This document shows, in pieces, positions 17,180 through 26,621 of a stretch of 64,000 bases of DNA; positions within the stretch are counted from its first letter, which is position 1, and every line of letters begins with the position of its first letter. A program made the translations under genes and the position numbers. The stretch spans positions 47,439-111,438 of the forward strand of contig CAZYJR010000010.1 in assembly GCA_964647905.1 (NCBI GenBank), written 5' to 3'. The stretch comes from CAZYJR01 sp964647905 (GTDB lineage: Bacteria > Desulfobacterota > DSM-4660 > Desulfatiglandales > HGW-15). The notes below the pieces were generated by a model. The model made no database searches. It had not been told where the DNA came from and was given only the letters and a program-made list of their open reading frames with translations.

Positions 17180-19606
17180 CTATTCCACAAGTACCCCGAG
17201 CTTCCGGCCCGCTTCCTCCAGGAGCTCGACCCAGTGCCGCGCACCTTGATCGCCCCCTCTCGCCCTTACCTTCATATCCTTGTAGAAGCTCTCCTTCATC
17301 CAGTAGCAAGTGTTTTGGACCGTATGGAGATTGACTTTGAAGGGAAGGGACTGGAGGAGCCCCAAGACCGCATTGAGCCGCTCCAGCAGAGAGGTGTCCG
17401 TGGGCTCGGAACGGAGACCTGCAGCCGCCCTCTCCACCCCCCGCCTGAAGGGAAACTCCAGGGCGCCCTCATCCAGGCTTACGCCCACCGCGCGCGCCTC
17501 CTGGAGCAGTGGCCGTATCTTGTCAACGTCAAGGGGCTCTTCGTGAAAGGCCTCTTTGAGGTCGTTGTGGCAGATCAGCTCCGAGGCCATGGAAAGGGGC
17601 CTGGGGATAGGGGCGCCTGCATCCATGAGGAACCTCATCAGGGGGACCTGGTGCTCGTAAAGCCTCCTGTAGACCCCTTCCACGTCCTTCAACGTAACCT
17701 CCAGGACATTGTCCAATATGCGGCGCTGCTCGTCCTGAAACAAGGATTTCAGACCGTAGACCCGGCCACCGAAGTGGCGGTCGAACCGCCGCAGGGTCTC
17801 GGGGAAGTCGGCTGTTTCAAACGGTCCCACAATATCGGCCCTCATTTCCCCGTGACCGGCCTCACCCGGATACTCCCTTACGCCTGATGTCAAGTTGTGA
17901 TCTCCCAGGTGCAGGGCGCCGAAGCTGAGGACCGAGGAATCCATGGTGATCTCTGATACGAACCGGGCGTGCCCGGTCAGCAGCCGGGCCTTGCCACCGG
18001 TCCTGATATCCGTTGATCCCTCCTCCGCTCTGTAGCAATAGAATCCGCCCTCCTCCCCTTGATCCGGGAAGAGCCCCTTCATGGCATAGTGAGCCGCCAC
18101 CCTGGGAAAATCGAACCTGGACCTTTTTGCGGTTCTTTCGAACAAATCGCCGCCGTTGCCCACACCCTCGCGGTTGCTCTCCGCGCGGGACAGCGACCGG
18201 CGAAACTCGGGCTCCAGGTCCACTCCTCCGGTCTCCCCGGCAAGTTCCATGGCCCTTGCAGCGTAATGCAGGATCTGAACCGTCTCGATCCCGGATAGGT
18301 CGTCAAAGAACCACCCGCAACTGGTATACATCAGCATGGCATGGCGTTGGAGCTCCAGCAGTTTGAGCATGGTCCGCTCTGCGGAATCATCCGGGGCGGA
18401 CAGGGCGTTCTTCTCGAAGAATTCCCGCCTGCTCTCAGGGGAGCGGTCCAGCACGACGTCGATGTAGCGGTTCCGGGCCTCCCAGGGGTCCTGGAAATAT
18501 CCCCCTCCCACTCGTTCAAAGACCTCGTCCAATCGGGCCCTCAGGCGATCAAGGGCGGTCCGCAGGGGCCCGCGCCATGCTTGTGACCATTCAGGATGAG
18601 CGCCCGTGTTGCACCCGCAGTCGCCGCGCCATCGCTCCACCCCGTGGGCGCAGCTCCACGAGGTGTTCTCCTGGATTTCCACCTCCCACTCAGGGGGGTG
18701 CCGCTCCAGGAACTCCCCGTAGTTGGTCAACCGGGCCAGGCCCTTGGATTCTATGTAGTGGCATGCATAGGCCAGGGCCATATCTCCGAAGCGGTGGTGG
18801 TGGCCGTAACTCTCTCCGTCGGTCGCGATACTCATCAATTGTCCGGCCGGGGCCTCGTCCGAGAACCCGGATGTCAGCCTCCGGGCGAACCCCTCCCCAC
18901 TGGCCAGCAGCCGCTCAAAGGCCACGGCCCTGGAGATGGGTCCGTCAAAGAAAAACACGGCCATGGTCCGGCCGGACGGCAGGCGGACTACATAGGGCCG
19001 CTTAGGGTCCACCCTCTCCCCGGTTACATCCACCCACTCGTCACCCCCCAAGGGCCTGACCCGCCCGGCCTGACGCGGGGCCAGGATGGTGAAGCGCAGC
19101 CCTTTGCCCGCCATCACATCAAGGGTCTCCAGGTCCACGGCGGTCTCGGGCAGCCACATGCCCTCCGGCGGGCGCCCGAAGCGGCGGCTGAAGTCCGTTA
19201 TCCCCCATTCCACCTGTGTCACCTTGTCCCGGGTCCCGGCCAGGGGCATGATCATGTGGTTGTAGGCCTGGGCAAGGGCCGAGCCATGCCCTGAAAAGCG
19301 ATCCTTGCTCCTCCGGTCGGCCTGTCGCACGGCCTCGTAGACCGAGGGAGAGTAGGCCTCGAGCCAGGAGAGGAGGGTCGGACCGAAATTGAAGCTGATT
19401 TTCTCATAATTGTTGACGATCTTGGCGATGCGGCCCTGTTGGTCCAAGATGCGTGAGGCCGCGTTTGTGGCGTAGCACTCGGCCGTGATCCGCTTGTTCC
19501 AGTCATGGTAAGGGCGGGCCTCGTCCTGGACCTCTATGGCCTCCAGCCAGGGATTCTCCCTCGGAGGCTGATAGAAATGGCCGTGTATACAGATGCTGGG
19601 TTCCAT
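17180..19606 (-). CDS. GH57/DUF3536 glycoside hydrolase family protein
   Basis: 808 residues. The N-terminal GH57-type barrel starts ICIHGHFYQPPRENPWL, with PPEGMWLPETAVD (likely the nucleophile-glutamate motif) and IATDGESYGHHHRFGD, where the conserved aspartate of motif 4 would be the acid/base. The second half matches the DUF3536 region found in GH57 relatives that co-occur with glycogen genes (ARFVSEITMDSSVLSFGALHL, DEQRRILDNVL). Activity of this subfamily is not established; a role in alpha-glucan hydrolysis or transfer is inferred from the operon. No signal peptide, so cytoplasmic. Gap of 65 bases to glgB, which has its own start. Confidence 0.87.
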   Translation of the reverse strand: MEPSICIHGHFYQPPRENPWLEAIEVQDEARPYHDWNKRITAECYATNAASRILDQQGRIAKIVNNYEKISFNFGPTLLSWLEAYSPSVYEAVRQADRRSKDRFSGHGSALAQAYNHMIMPLAGTRDKVTQVEWGITDFSRRFGRPPEGMWLPETAVDLETLDVMAGKGLRFTILAPRQAGRVRPLGGDEWVDVTGERVDPKRPYVVRLPSGRTMAVFFFDGPISRAVAFERLLASGEGFARRLTSGFSDEAPAGQLMSIATDGESYGHHHRFGDMALAYACHYIESKGLARLTNYGEFLERHPPEWEVEIQENTSWSCAHGVERWRGDCGCNTGAHPEWSQAWRGPLRTALDRLRARLDEVFERVGGGYFQDPWEARNRYIDVVLDRSPESRREFFEKNALSAPDDSAERTMLKLLELQRHAMLMYTSCGWFFDDLSGIETVQILHYAARAMELAGETGGVDLEPEFRRSLSRAESNREGVGNGGDLFERTAKRSRFDFPRVAAHYAMKGLFPDQGEEGGFYCYRAEEGSTDIRTGGKARLLTGHARFVSEITMDSSVLSFGALHLGDHNLTSGVREYPGEAGHGEMRADIVGPFETADFPETLRRFDRHFGGRVYGLKSLFQDEQRRILDNVLEVTLKDVEGVYRRLYEHQVPLMRFLMDAGAPIPRPLSMASELICHNDLKEAFHEEPLDVDKIRPLLQEARAVGVSLDEGALEFPFRRGVERAAAGLRSEPTDTSLLERLNAVLGLLQSLPFKVNLHTVQNTCYWMKESFYKDMKVRARGGDQGARHWVELLEEAGRKLGVLVE

Positions 19607-19671
19607 GGAAATCCCTCATCCTTATTTTATCAAGGCGATAAACCGGTCAAACATCCCCTGCGGGCCGAAGC

Positions 19672-21600
19672 TCAGCCCGGATGAGGCAAAAGGAAGATTG
19701 CGCCGAGGGGGGGGATGGTTGCCCGAAGGGAAAACGGGCGCCCGTGCCATGGCTCGGGCAAGGCGACAGACCCGCCGAGATTCCCCATTCCGCTCCCGCC
19801 GTACTCTCCCGCGTCACTGTTGAGGACCTCCGACCAGGCCCCGCCCCTCGGCACCCCGATGCGGTAGCCCTCTCGGGGCACGGGCGTGAAGTTGCATACC
19901 ACGGCCATCAGGCTCTCCGGCCCGGCTCCCTTGCGGAGCATGCTGAGGACGCTCTGCTCGGAGTCGTTGCAATCGATCCACTCGAACCCGGACGGATGGA
20001 AGTCCAGCTCATGGAGCGCGGGCCAATCCCTATAGAGCCTGTTCAAGTCGGACACCCAACGCCTCAGACCTTGGTGGCCGGGGTAGTCCAGCAGGTGCCA
20101 CTCCAGCCCCGAGTCGTGGTCCCACTCGCTCCACTGGCCCCACTCTCCGCCCATAAAGATGAGCTTCTTGCCGGGCTGGGCGTACATGTAACCAAAAAGC
20201 AGCCTGAGATTGGCGAACTTGCGCCACTCGTCCCCGGGCATCTTTCCTATCAGAGAGCCTTTGCCGTGCACCACTTCATCGTGGCTCAGGGGCAGGACGA
20301 AGTTTTCGTGGTAGGCGTAGATCTGGCGGAATGTGAGCTGGCTGTGGTGATAGGGCCTGTGAATAGGGTCATGCCCCATATAGGACAGGGTATCGTGCAT
20401 CCACCCCATGTCCCACTTCATGCCGAAGCCCAACCCGCCGACATAGGTGGGCCTTGAGACCATGGGCCAGTCAGTAGATTCCTCGGCCACGGTCTGGACG
20501 CCGGGGTAGCACTCGTAGACCGCTTCATTGAGCCTTCGCAGGAAAGAAATCGCCTCCAGGTTCTCCCTGCCGCCGTAGCGGTTGGGTATCCATTCCCCCG
20601 CCTGCCTGGAGTAATCCAGGTAAAGCATGGAGGCCACCGCATCCACCCTGAGACCGTCCGCATGGTAGAGGTCCAGCCAGAACAATGCGCTGCTTATCAG
20701 AAAGCTCCTGACCTCCTTGCGGCCGTAGTTGAATATCAGGCTGTCCCAGTCAGGGTGAAGCCCCTTTCTGGGGTCGGCATGTTCGTATAGGTGAGTCCCG
20801 TCGAAATAACCCAGCCCGTGCTCGTCCTTGGGGAAGTGGGAAGGCACCCAGTCCAGTATGACACCGATTCCGGCCTGGTGGAGGGTATCCACCACGAACA
20901 TGAAGTCCTGCGGCGTTCCGTACCTGCGGGTGGGGGCGAAGTACCCCAAGGTCTGGTAACCCCAGGAGCCGTAAAAAGGGTGCTCCATGACCGGCAGGAA
21001 CTCCACGTGCGTGAACCCGCAATCCCCCACATAGTCGGCCAATCTCAGTGCGAGCTCACGGTAATCCGGGGAGCCCTCCCCGCCTGAACGCATCCATGAT
21101 CCCAGGTGCACCTCGTAGACCGCCATAGCCTCCCGGGAAGGATTCCTTGACGCCCGCTTCGCCATCCATTCCTCATCCCCCCACTCGTATCCCAGGTCCC
21201 AGGATACCGATCCGGTTGCGGGCGGCATCTCGGTTGCGAAGGCAAAGGGGTCGGCCTTGTCCACCTCGTACCCCGCGAACCTGGAGCGTACGTGGTACTT
21301 GTACCTGACTCCTGAACCCAATCCCGGGATGAACCCCTCCCAGATCCCGGAGCTCCCCCTGGGCCTCAGCCTGTGCCCGGTCTCGCGGCGCCAGTCGTTG
21401 AAATCCCCTATCACCGAGACCTTCTCGGCATCAGGCGCCCACACCGCGAAATAGACCCCTTCACGGCCCTTGCCCTCCAGCACATGTGCGCCCAGTTTCC
21501 GGTACAATCTAAAGTGACTGCCCTCATTGAACAGGTAGATGTCCTGTTCGGTCAGCAGGCTTATCTCCTCGCACACCTTGCTTTTTACCACCTTCCCCAT
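19672..21600 (-). CDS. glgB: 1,4-alpha-glucan branching enzyme, GH13
   Basis: 642 residues from the ATG at 21600, which overlaps the glgA stop as TAATG, a typical translational-coupling arrangement. The N-terminal CBM48 domain has FAVWAPDAEKVSVIGDFNDW. The GH13 barrel shows THVEFLPVMEHPFYGSWGYQ, the nucleophile region DGLRVDAVASMLYLDYS, acid/base region TVAEESTDWP, and LPLSHDEVVHGKGSLI. It forms alpha-1,6 branches in glycogen. The length is slightly below that of E. coli GlgB, consistent with the version lacking the extra N1 domain. Confidence 0.95.
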   Translation of the reverse strand: MGKVVKSKVCEEISLLTEQDIYLFNEGSHFRLYRKLGAHVLEGKGREGVYFAVWAPDAEKVSVIGDFNDWRRETGHRLRPRGSSGIWEGFIPGLGSGVRYKYHVRSRFAGYEVDKADPFAFATEMPPATGSVSWDLGYEWGDEEWMAKRASRNPSREAMAVYEVHLGSWMRSGGEGSPDYRELALRLADYVGDCGFTHVEFLPVMEHPFYGSWGYQTLGYFAPTRRYGTPQDFMFVVDTLHQAGIGVILDWVPSHFPKDEHGLGYFDGTHLYEHADPRKGLHPDWDSLIFNYGRKEVRSFLISSALFWLDLYHADGLRVDAVASMLYLDYSRQAGEWIPNRYGGRENLEAISFLRRLNEAVYECYPGVQTVAEESTDWPMVSRPTYVGGLGFGMKWDMGWMHDTLSYMGHDPIHRPYHHSQLTFRQIYAYHENFVLPLSHDEVVHGKGSLIGKMPGDEWRKFANLRLLFGYMYAQPGKKLIFMGGEWGQWSEWDHDSGLEWHLLDYPGHQGLRRWVSDLNRLYRDWPALHELDFHPSGFEWIDCNDSEQSVLSMLRKGAGPESLMAVVCNFTPVPREGYRIGVPRGGAWSEVLNSDAGEYGGSGMGNLGGSVALPEPWHGRPFSLRATIPPLGAIFLLPHPG

Positions 21601-23174
21601 TACGCCTCCCGTGCCTCGGACGGCGGCCCGGCCGGGCTCCTGCGCCCGGCAACGCGCCGGCATGTCTCCCGGTAAATGTCCAAATACCCCATCGCCGCTT
21701 TTTCCCACGAAAAGTCCGCCCGCATCCCGGCTTCCATGAGCCTGCGCCACTCCTCGGGCCTCTCGAACAGGGCCACAGCTGACTTGACTGCGTCAAGAAG
21801 CTCCCTGGAATCGTAAGCCAGGAACTTGAAGCCGTTGCCCTTGCCGCCGCTCTCTTGGTAGTCCATGACCGTGTCGTCCAGCCCTCCTGTGGCCCGAACC
21901 ACAGGAATCGTTCCGTACTTGAGGGCATACATCTGAGTCAGGCCGCAGGGCTCGTACCGGGAAGGGGCCAGTAGGATGTCGGCCCCGGCCATTATCCTAT
22001 GGGCCAAGGCCTCGTCGAAACCGATTCTTAGTCCCATGAAGGCCCGACGGCCGCGGGCCGCCTCCAAGAGCAAGGCCTCCATGCCGCCGGCGCCCGAGCC
22101 CAGGATCACCAACCCGACATCCAGCGCCATGATATCATCCAAGGCCTCCAATAGGAGGTCTAGGCCCTTCTGCTCGTCCAGGCGGGAGATCACGGCCAGG
22201 ACGGGCCGCCGCTCCAGCGAGGCCCGGAGACCCATATCCTTGATGAGCTCGGCCTTGCACGCCTGTTTGCCCCGGAACATGCCCGGCCCGTAGTGGAAAG
22301 GCAGAAACCGATCATTCACAGGGTCCCACCGCTCGTAGTCCGCCCCGTTCAGGACCCCGTACAGATGCTCACTCCTGCCCCTGAGGACCCCCTCCATGCC
22401 CATGCCTAGCTCCCTGGTCTGAATTTCCCCGGCATAGGTGGGACTGACGGTGGTGACCGAATCCGAGTATACTATGCCCGCCTTCAATAGGCTGATGCTC
22501 CCCCAGAACTCGATGCCCTCCGGGTGATAGAACCGCTCCCGCGAAAGCCCTGTTCGCTCGAGCTTATCTTCCGGGAACAGGCCCTGGTATCCCAAGTTGT
22601 GTATGGTGAAGACGCTCCCCGCGCCCGAAGCGACTTCCCCGGCGGCGTAAGGGCCCTTGAGGAGTGCGGGGACAAGGCCGGTCTGCCAGTCGTGGCAGTG
22701 AATCACGTCCGGGATGAAGCCCACGGCCTCCGCAGCGGCAAGGACCGCGTGGGAAAAGAATGAGAAGCGCTCCAGATTGTCGTAGTAGTCGCCCCGAGCA
22801 TTACCGTACAGATTGGGCCTGTCAAAGAGGTCCTCCCTCTCCACTGCGTAGACCTCGGCCCCTGTGCCCGGATCAACCTCCAAGAGACCCACCCCGAGCA
22901 CCTCTTGTCCAAGCGGCACCTGTAAGTTCGCCGGCACTTGATTCGTCCTGAAGCCTCCTTCGAGCAATGCCCGATACGCGGGCACAAAGACTCGTACATC
23001 CATGCCCAGTCTCTTCAGGGAGACGGGCAGGGCGCCGGCTACGTCGGCCAAGCCTCCCGTCTTGGCCAAAGGCACCATCTCGGAAACGGCGAAAAGGACC
23101 CGCAGACCGTCGGACGGACCGGAAGACCTTTCCTTCGCTCCTCGCATTGCGGGCATCCCGCCCTCCAGCCTCAT
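21600..23174 (-). CDS. glgA: Glycogen synthase, GT5
   Basis: 524 residues from the ATG at 23174 (a TTG two codons earlier is the alternative). The ADP-glucose-binding motif KTGGLADVAGALP begins at K38. Other landmarks: the HCHDWQTGLVPALL segment, FTIHNLGYQGLFP, ISRLDEQKGLDLLLEAL, and the retaining-GT glutamate region PSRYEPCGLTQMYALKYGTI. It elongates alpha-1,4-glucan from ADP-glucose, presumably supplied by GlgC at 26.8 kb. The start is 2 bases from the stop of the upstream glycosyltransferase and the end overlaps glgB, so the three are tightly coupled. A ~20-residue N-terminal extension precedes the usual start of the fold. Confidence 0.95.
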   Translation of the reverse strand: MRLEGGMPAMRGAKERSSGPSDGLRVLFAVSEMVPLAKTGGLADVAGALPVSLKRLGMDVRVFVPAYRALLEGGFRTNQVPANLQVPLGQEVLGVGLLEVDPGTGAEVYAVEREDLFDRPNLYGNARGDYYDNLERFSFFSHAVLAAAEAVGFIPDVIHCHDWQTGLVPALLKGPYAAGEVASGAGSVFTIHNLGYQGLFPEDKLERTGLSRERFYHPEGIEFWGSISLLKAGIVYSDSVTTVSPTYAGEIQTRELGMGMEGVLRGRSEHLYGVLNGADYERWDPVNDRFLPFHYGPGMFRGKQACKAELIKDMGLRASLERRPVLAVISRLDEQKGLDLLLEALDDIMALDVGLVILGSGAGGMEALLLEAARGRRAFMGLRIGFDEALAHRIMAGADILLAPSRYEPCGLTQMYALKYGTIPVVRATGGLDDTVMDYQESGGKGNGFKFLAYDSRELLDAVKSAVALFERPEEWRRLMEAGMRADFSWEKAAMGYLDIYRETCRRVAGRRSPAGPPSEAREA

Positions 23175-23176
23175 GC

Positions 23177-24442
23177 TCAATCCCGGTTGTCGGCGTCCAC
23201 CGCCTCCATCAACTCGTCCTGTATCTCGGGGATGGAAAAGTGGACGCGGTTCCAGGAGGGAATCACGGTGCTCTCATGGGGGCCCTTGATCTGCTCCCAC
23301 GCGGTCCACAGGAAGCCCCTGAAATAGCGCACTGTCTGCTCTTCCAGATAGCGGTCATAAACCAGACCGTTGACCTCTGCGTCATCACTGTAACTCTTGA
23401 TAAAGTCCAGGCTGCGATTGTAATAAGTATGGAGCAGCATGTCCACAAAGGCATCGTCCAAGGGAAATCCGTGACACCTTATATGGTCCAGATAGAACTT
23501 TGCTATGTCCACTACCATCCTGTGAAGACCTCGTGCCGCATCCTCAGGAGCCATTTCTTGGTGCTTATGCTCATAGTTACGTGCCAGGTCGATCTGGGCG
23601 ATCTTCCTGAATATCACCCTCTGGTACGCCTCCGACAGGGTGCTCACTTCAAGGCCCCAGTCATACGCTATGTTGATTCCCCTGGCCATCCGCGCCGAGA
23701 AGCTGAACTCGCCCGCCAGGGGGTAGTGGAAGCTGCGGTGGTAGTTGAAAAACTCTCCCAGGTGGTTGAAGCCGCGCTCATACATTATGCTGCGCATTAC
23801 ATCCACGAAGGGTGTCACGAAAAGCCTGGTGACACGGCCCTTCATGGCTTTCTCCTCCGGGGAGATCCTGGCGTAGAACCCCTTGCAAAACTCATAATCA
23901 TTGTGAGGATTGGCCGTGGGCTCGATCAGGCGCCCCAGGAGAATGCGGTCATAGGTAACTATGTCGCAGTCGTGTAGGGCTATGACCTCGCAGTCTTCCC
24001 CCGCCAGCATATAACCCAGGGCGACCCACACCGACTGGCCCTTGCCCTGGACCCCGGTGGGGATCTCTCTTTCCCTTATCTTCTCCATTACCGCCTGGAC
24101 CCGCGGGCCCTCCACCCAGACCACCTTCAGATCCCTGTGCTCCGTGCGCAGGCGGCTGAAATACTCCTTTGCTGTGCGATACTGGTCCTCTTCCTTTGCT
24201 CCTCCCAGCGCCACCACCACGGAGCGGATGTACCGGCTGAGACTGATCTCCTCTACGATTCTGTCCATCACCTCAGGATTCTCTATCTCCGAGTAGAGGG
24301 AGGGGAGCATTAGGCCGATGCCCGCATGCCGGGCCCATTCCTCGAGCTGGGCCTCCAGGTGATGCAGGTAGGCATCCCGGTCGAAGGCCTCGTACAAGCC
24401 GTGGAGAGTGGTGATCACACCGCCTTGATGAAAATCGCCCAT
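23177..24442 (-). CDS. GT-A fold glycosyltransferase, GpgS/MpgS-like
   Basis: 421 residues; strong ribosome site GGAAGGAGGAGGCA before the ATG. It has a nucleotide-sugar-binding region with VIALHDCDIVTYDRILLGRL (metal-binding DxD-like motif) and a later acidic/histidine segment in the manner of glucosyl- or mannosyl-3-phosphoglycerate synthases (GT81/GT55), but the N-terminus (FHQGGVITTLHGLYEAF) is not the classical one. It is first gene of the glucan operon. By context it might make a primer glucoside or a glucosylglycerate-type compatible solute from glucose nucleotides. Donor and acceptor cannot be read from sequence. A weak promoter candidate (TCGACA at 24514-24509, TACCAT at 24490-24485) lies upstream. 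Confidence 0.65.
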   Translation of the reverse strand: MGDFHQGGVITTLHGLYEAFDRDAYLHHLEAQLEEWARHAGIGLMLPSLYSEIENPEVMDRIVEEISLSRYIRSVVVALGGAKEEDQYRTAKEYFSRLRTEHRDLKVVWVEGPRVQAVMEKIREREIPTGVQGKGQSVWVALGYMLAGEDCEVIALHDCDIVTYDRILLGRLIEPTANPHNDYEFCKGFYARISPEEKAMKGRVTRLFVTPFVDVMRSIMYERGFNHLGEFFNYHRSFHYPLAGEFSFSARMARGINIAYDWGLEVSTLSEAYQRVIFRKIAQIDLARNYEHKHQEMAPEDAARGLHRMVVDIAKFYLDHIRCHGFPLDDAFVDMLLHTYYNRSLDFIKSYSDDAEVNGLVYDRYLEEQTVRYFRGFLWTAWEQIKGPHESTVIPSWNRVHFSIPEIQDELMEAVDADNRD

Positions 24443-24643
24443 TGCCTCCTCCTTCCGTACGGGTAACCCTGATCAAGCTGACATATGGTATCATCAGGAG
24501 AGAGGGGTTGTCGAGTTCCCTGAAACAGCTACAAGGGATCCGGTCCACGGCAAGGTGACAAGCCCATGGCGGTGTGCTATGAGTTTGTCCGGATCCGGGG
24601 TCCAATCCTTTGCATGACGATCAAAAGGGCGGGAGCGGGGGGC

Positions 24644-25555
24644 ATGAGGCACAGCACATCCCATTCCGGCCGACTGGGGAGCGCGGTGACCTGGTACGGT
24701 ATGGCGGTGAACGGCCTCCTGGTCGCGATCAAGCTGGCCGCGGGCTTGCTGGGCAGGAGCCACGCCCTTTTGGCGGACGCGGTCCACTCCCTATCCGACC
24801 TCTTGACCGATGCAATCGTCCTCCTGGGGCTCCGGCTGGGGCGCAAGGAAGCGGACAGCGGCCATCACTTCGGCCACGAAAGAATAGAGACCCTTGCCTC
24901 CGCCTTCGTCGGGCTGGCCTTGACGGCGAGCGGCCTTTACATCGGAATCGACGCCGGGCTTAAGATCTACCGCCATGCCGAGTGCCACCCCACCTGGCCG
25001 GCAGTGGCCGGGGCGGCTGTCTCCATCGCCCTGAAAGAGGCCCTGTACCAGTATACCGTTCACGTGGGACGGAGGATCAGGAGCCGGCTGGTGGTGGCCA
25101 ATGCCTGGCATCACCGGTCGGACGCCCTATCGTCCGTGGCTGTCCTGTTCGGTGTGCTGGGTACCTGGATGGATCCGGACTGGCATGTGCTGGATGCTTA
25201 TGCAGCCCTCCTGGTATCGTTCTTCATAGTAAAGGTCGGCCTGGAGACCGCCGGGAGCTCCCTAAGGGAGTTCACCGACACCGCCCCTCCGCCCCGGATC
25301 CAGAAACAGATCGAGGAGTGCATCCTGACCGTGGAAGGAGTCCTGGGGACACACGAACTAAGGGTGCGGACATCGGGAGGGCTTTATCAAATGGAGACCC
25401 ACATCACGGTGGAGGGCTCTTTCACTGTGGCCGAGGGTCACAGAATAGCAAAGGACGTGGAGAGATGCCTCATCCGGGACATCCCGGACATGAACCGGGT
25501 TATCGTTCACGTGGACCCGGCCGAGGAAGGGCCGGACAAGGGCCCCGTCACTTGA
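24644..25555 (+). CDS. Cation diffusion facilitator family transporter
   Basis: 303 residues from the ATG at 24644 (alternative ATG at 24614). CDF features: six hydrophobic segments, metal-site motif ALLADAVHSLSDLLTD in TM2, cytosolic HHFGHERIE, and AWHHRSDALSS in TM5 with its own HxxxD site, followed by a C-terminal cytoplasmic domain (~215-300; LRVRTSGGLYQMETHITV). It exports a divalent metal such as Zn, Fe or Mn in exchange for protons; the H-D pairing of TM2/TM5 residues does not settle the metal. Divergent from the glucan operon, with ~200 bases between them. Confidence 0.9.
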   Translation: MRHSTSHSGRLGSAVTWYGMAVNGLLVAIKLAAGLLGRSHALLADAVHSLSDLLTDAIVLLGLRLGRKEADSGHHFGHERIETLASAFVGLALTASGLYIGIDAGLKIYRHAECHPTWPAVAGAAVSIALKEALYQYTVHVGRRIRSRLVVANAWHHRSDALSSVAVLFGVLGTWMDPDWHVLDAYAALLVSFFIVKVGLETAGSSLREFTDTAPPPRIQKQIEECILTVEGVLGTHELRVRTSGGLYQMETHITVEGSFTVAEGHRIAKDVERCLIRDIPDMNRVIVHVDPAEEGPDKGPVT

Positions 25556-25588
25556 AGCAGGCCTCGGTCCCCATTGCCCCGGGGCCGC

Positions 25589-25858
25589 TCATTCCTCTTC
25601 GCTCCCTTCCGCCTCTTCGCCCGGCCCGGGCCTGAGGACCAGGTACTCGTAGGTCTTGGAGAGTGCGAGGATCGCCTTGGGAATATCGTTTGCGTCCAGG
25701 CTGGACGTGGACCGCCATTCCCCGTCGGCCCCTATATAACGCTTCTGGAAAGAGACCCTCTTCATGGTGATCCGCCGGCCGTCCTGCCGGACCACCTGGT
25801 TCTCAAACACTGCTGCCTCACAACCGCCGCACCGAAAGACCTTTTCCGGCTTTCCCAT
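25589..25858 (-). CDS. Small conserved zinc-ribbon-like protein
   Basis: 89 residues with a good ribosome site (CAGGAGTGG). The N-terminus has a single CGGC knuckle (VFRCGGCEAAVFENQV) and then VSFQKRYIGADGEWRSTSSL and DIPKAILALSKTYEYLVL. This pattern is familiar from uncharacterised proteins of Desulfobacterota; I do not recognise a function. One CxxC is not enough for a zinc site in a monomer, so a dimer or an Fe-S/redox role is possible. The tail (EEAEGSEEE) is acidic. Convergent with the CDF gene, with a 33-base gap. Confidence 0.7.
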   Translation of the reverse strand: MGKPEKVFRCGGCEAAVFENQVVRQDGRRITMKRVSFQKRYIGADGEWRSTSSLDANDIPKAILALSKTYEYLVLRPGPGEEAEGSEEE

Positions 25859-25909
25859 GAATCCACTCCTGACGCCCCCGGGGCCCGGGACCTTGAAATA
25901 AAGAGGAAT

Positions 25910-25952
25910 CCGGGCAGGGCCCGTCTCCCCCCGAAAAACAAGCCCTGCCCGG
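25910..25952. terminator. Perfect 11-bp inverted repeat (hairpin)
   Basis: CCGGGCAGGGC at 25910-25920 pairs exactly with GCCCTGCCCGG at 25942-25952 around a 21-base loop. It lies between the ComEA-like gene and the small zinc-ribbon gene, both on the - strand, so it could terminate or process the comEA-like transcript. There is no T tract on either side, so a simple intrinsic terminator is not certain. Confidence 0.4.
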
Positions 25953-26074
25953 AGCGACCCGGGGCATCCCCGGGCGCGTTGGCACGGTTCGGGAACCGAT
26001 ACTGGTCCCGACCGGAGCCGCCTTACATGACTTGAGATGCAACCGCACCCCGCCTCAGGAGGCGGGCCGGCCGA

Positions 26075-26347
26075 CTACAAGGTGATATGATCGCGGATCT
26101 GTTCAAAGACCTTCGGGCCTATCCCCTTAACCTCCATTAGGTCCTCCGGCTTCTCAAAGGGGGCGGATTCCCTGTATTCCACTATCCTTTCGGCAATAAC
26201 CGGACCTATGTTTTTCAACCGGGTCAACTCCTCCACACCGGCCTGATTGATGTTCACCTTGTCGGCCTCCTCCGCGTGGAGGGGCATGACCACGACTGCG
26301 GCCAGAACAGCGAGCAGGCATGCTGCAAAAACCGTCCGTCTCTTCAT
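26075..26347 (-). CDS. ComEA-like exported helix-hairpin-helix protein
   Basis: 90 residues: a signal peptide (MKRRTVFAACLLAVLAAVVV) and then one ComEA-type helix-hairpin-helix unit with VNINQAGVEELTRLKNIGPV and FEKPEDLMEVKGIGPKVFE. The two hairpins with IGP motifs bind DNA backbone non-specifically. ComEA proteins bind incoming DNA in the periplasm during natural transformation, but short stand-alone versions are widespread in bacteria not known to be competent. Ribosome site GGGAGGATAGGAA directly before the ATG. No other competence gene is in the window. Confidence 0.85.
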   Translation of the reverse strand: MKRRTVFAACLLAVLAAVVVMPLHAEEADKVNINQAGVEELTRLKNIGPVIAERIVEYRESAPFEKPEDLMEVKGIGPKVFEQIRDHITL

Positions 26348-26621
26348 TTCCTATCCTCCCTCTTTGCGTCCAAAAGAGATTCATACATCTATCGCATGCG
26401 CGACTCCGGACTTTATCGGTCCCCGGATGTGGGGCCGCCCTGCAGGTCGCCACACATAATATCAAGACCCGTGCCAGTAAAAGGGAGGAGGCGGCGGCTC
26501 CCCGAGTCCAGGGGCATAATCCTAACTGCGGGGATATTTAATTTTTTATCAATATGTTATTGCATACGGCATCCCGCTGCCGAACCGCTTTCACATATCG
26601 GGAATTGGTCCTGCTCTCGAA

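Noticed and set aside
25979..25999. TTGGCACGGTTC, sigma-54-like -24 element
   Set aside because: No -12 TTGC at the right spacing.
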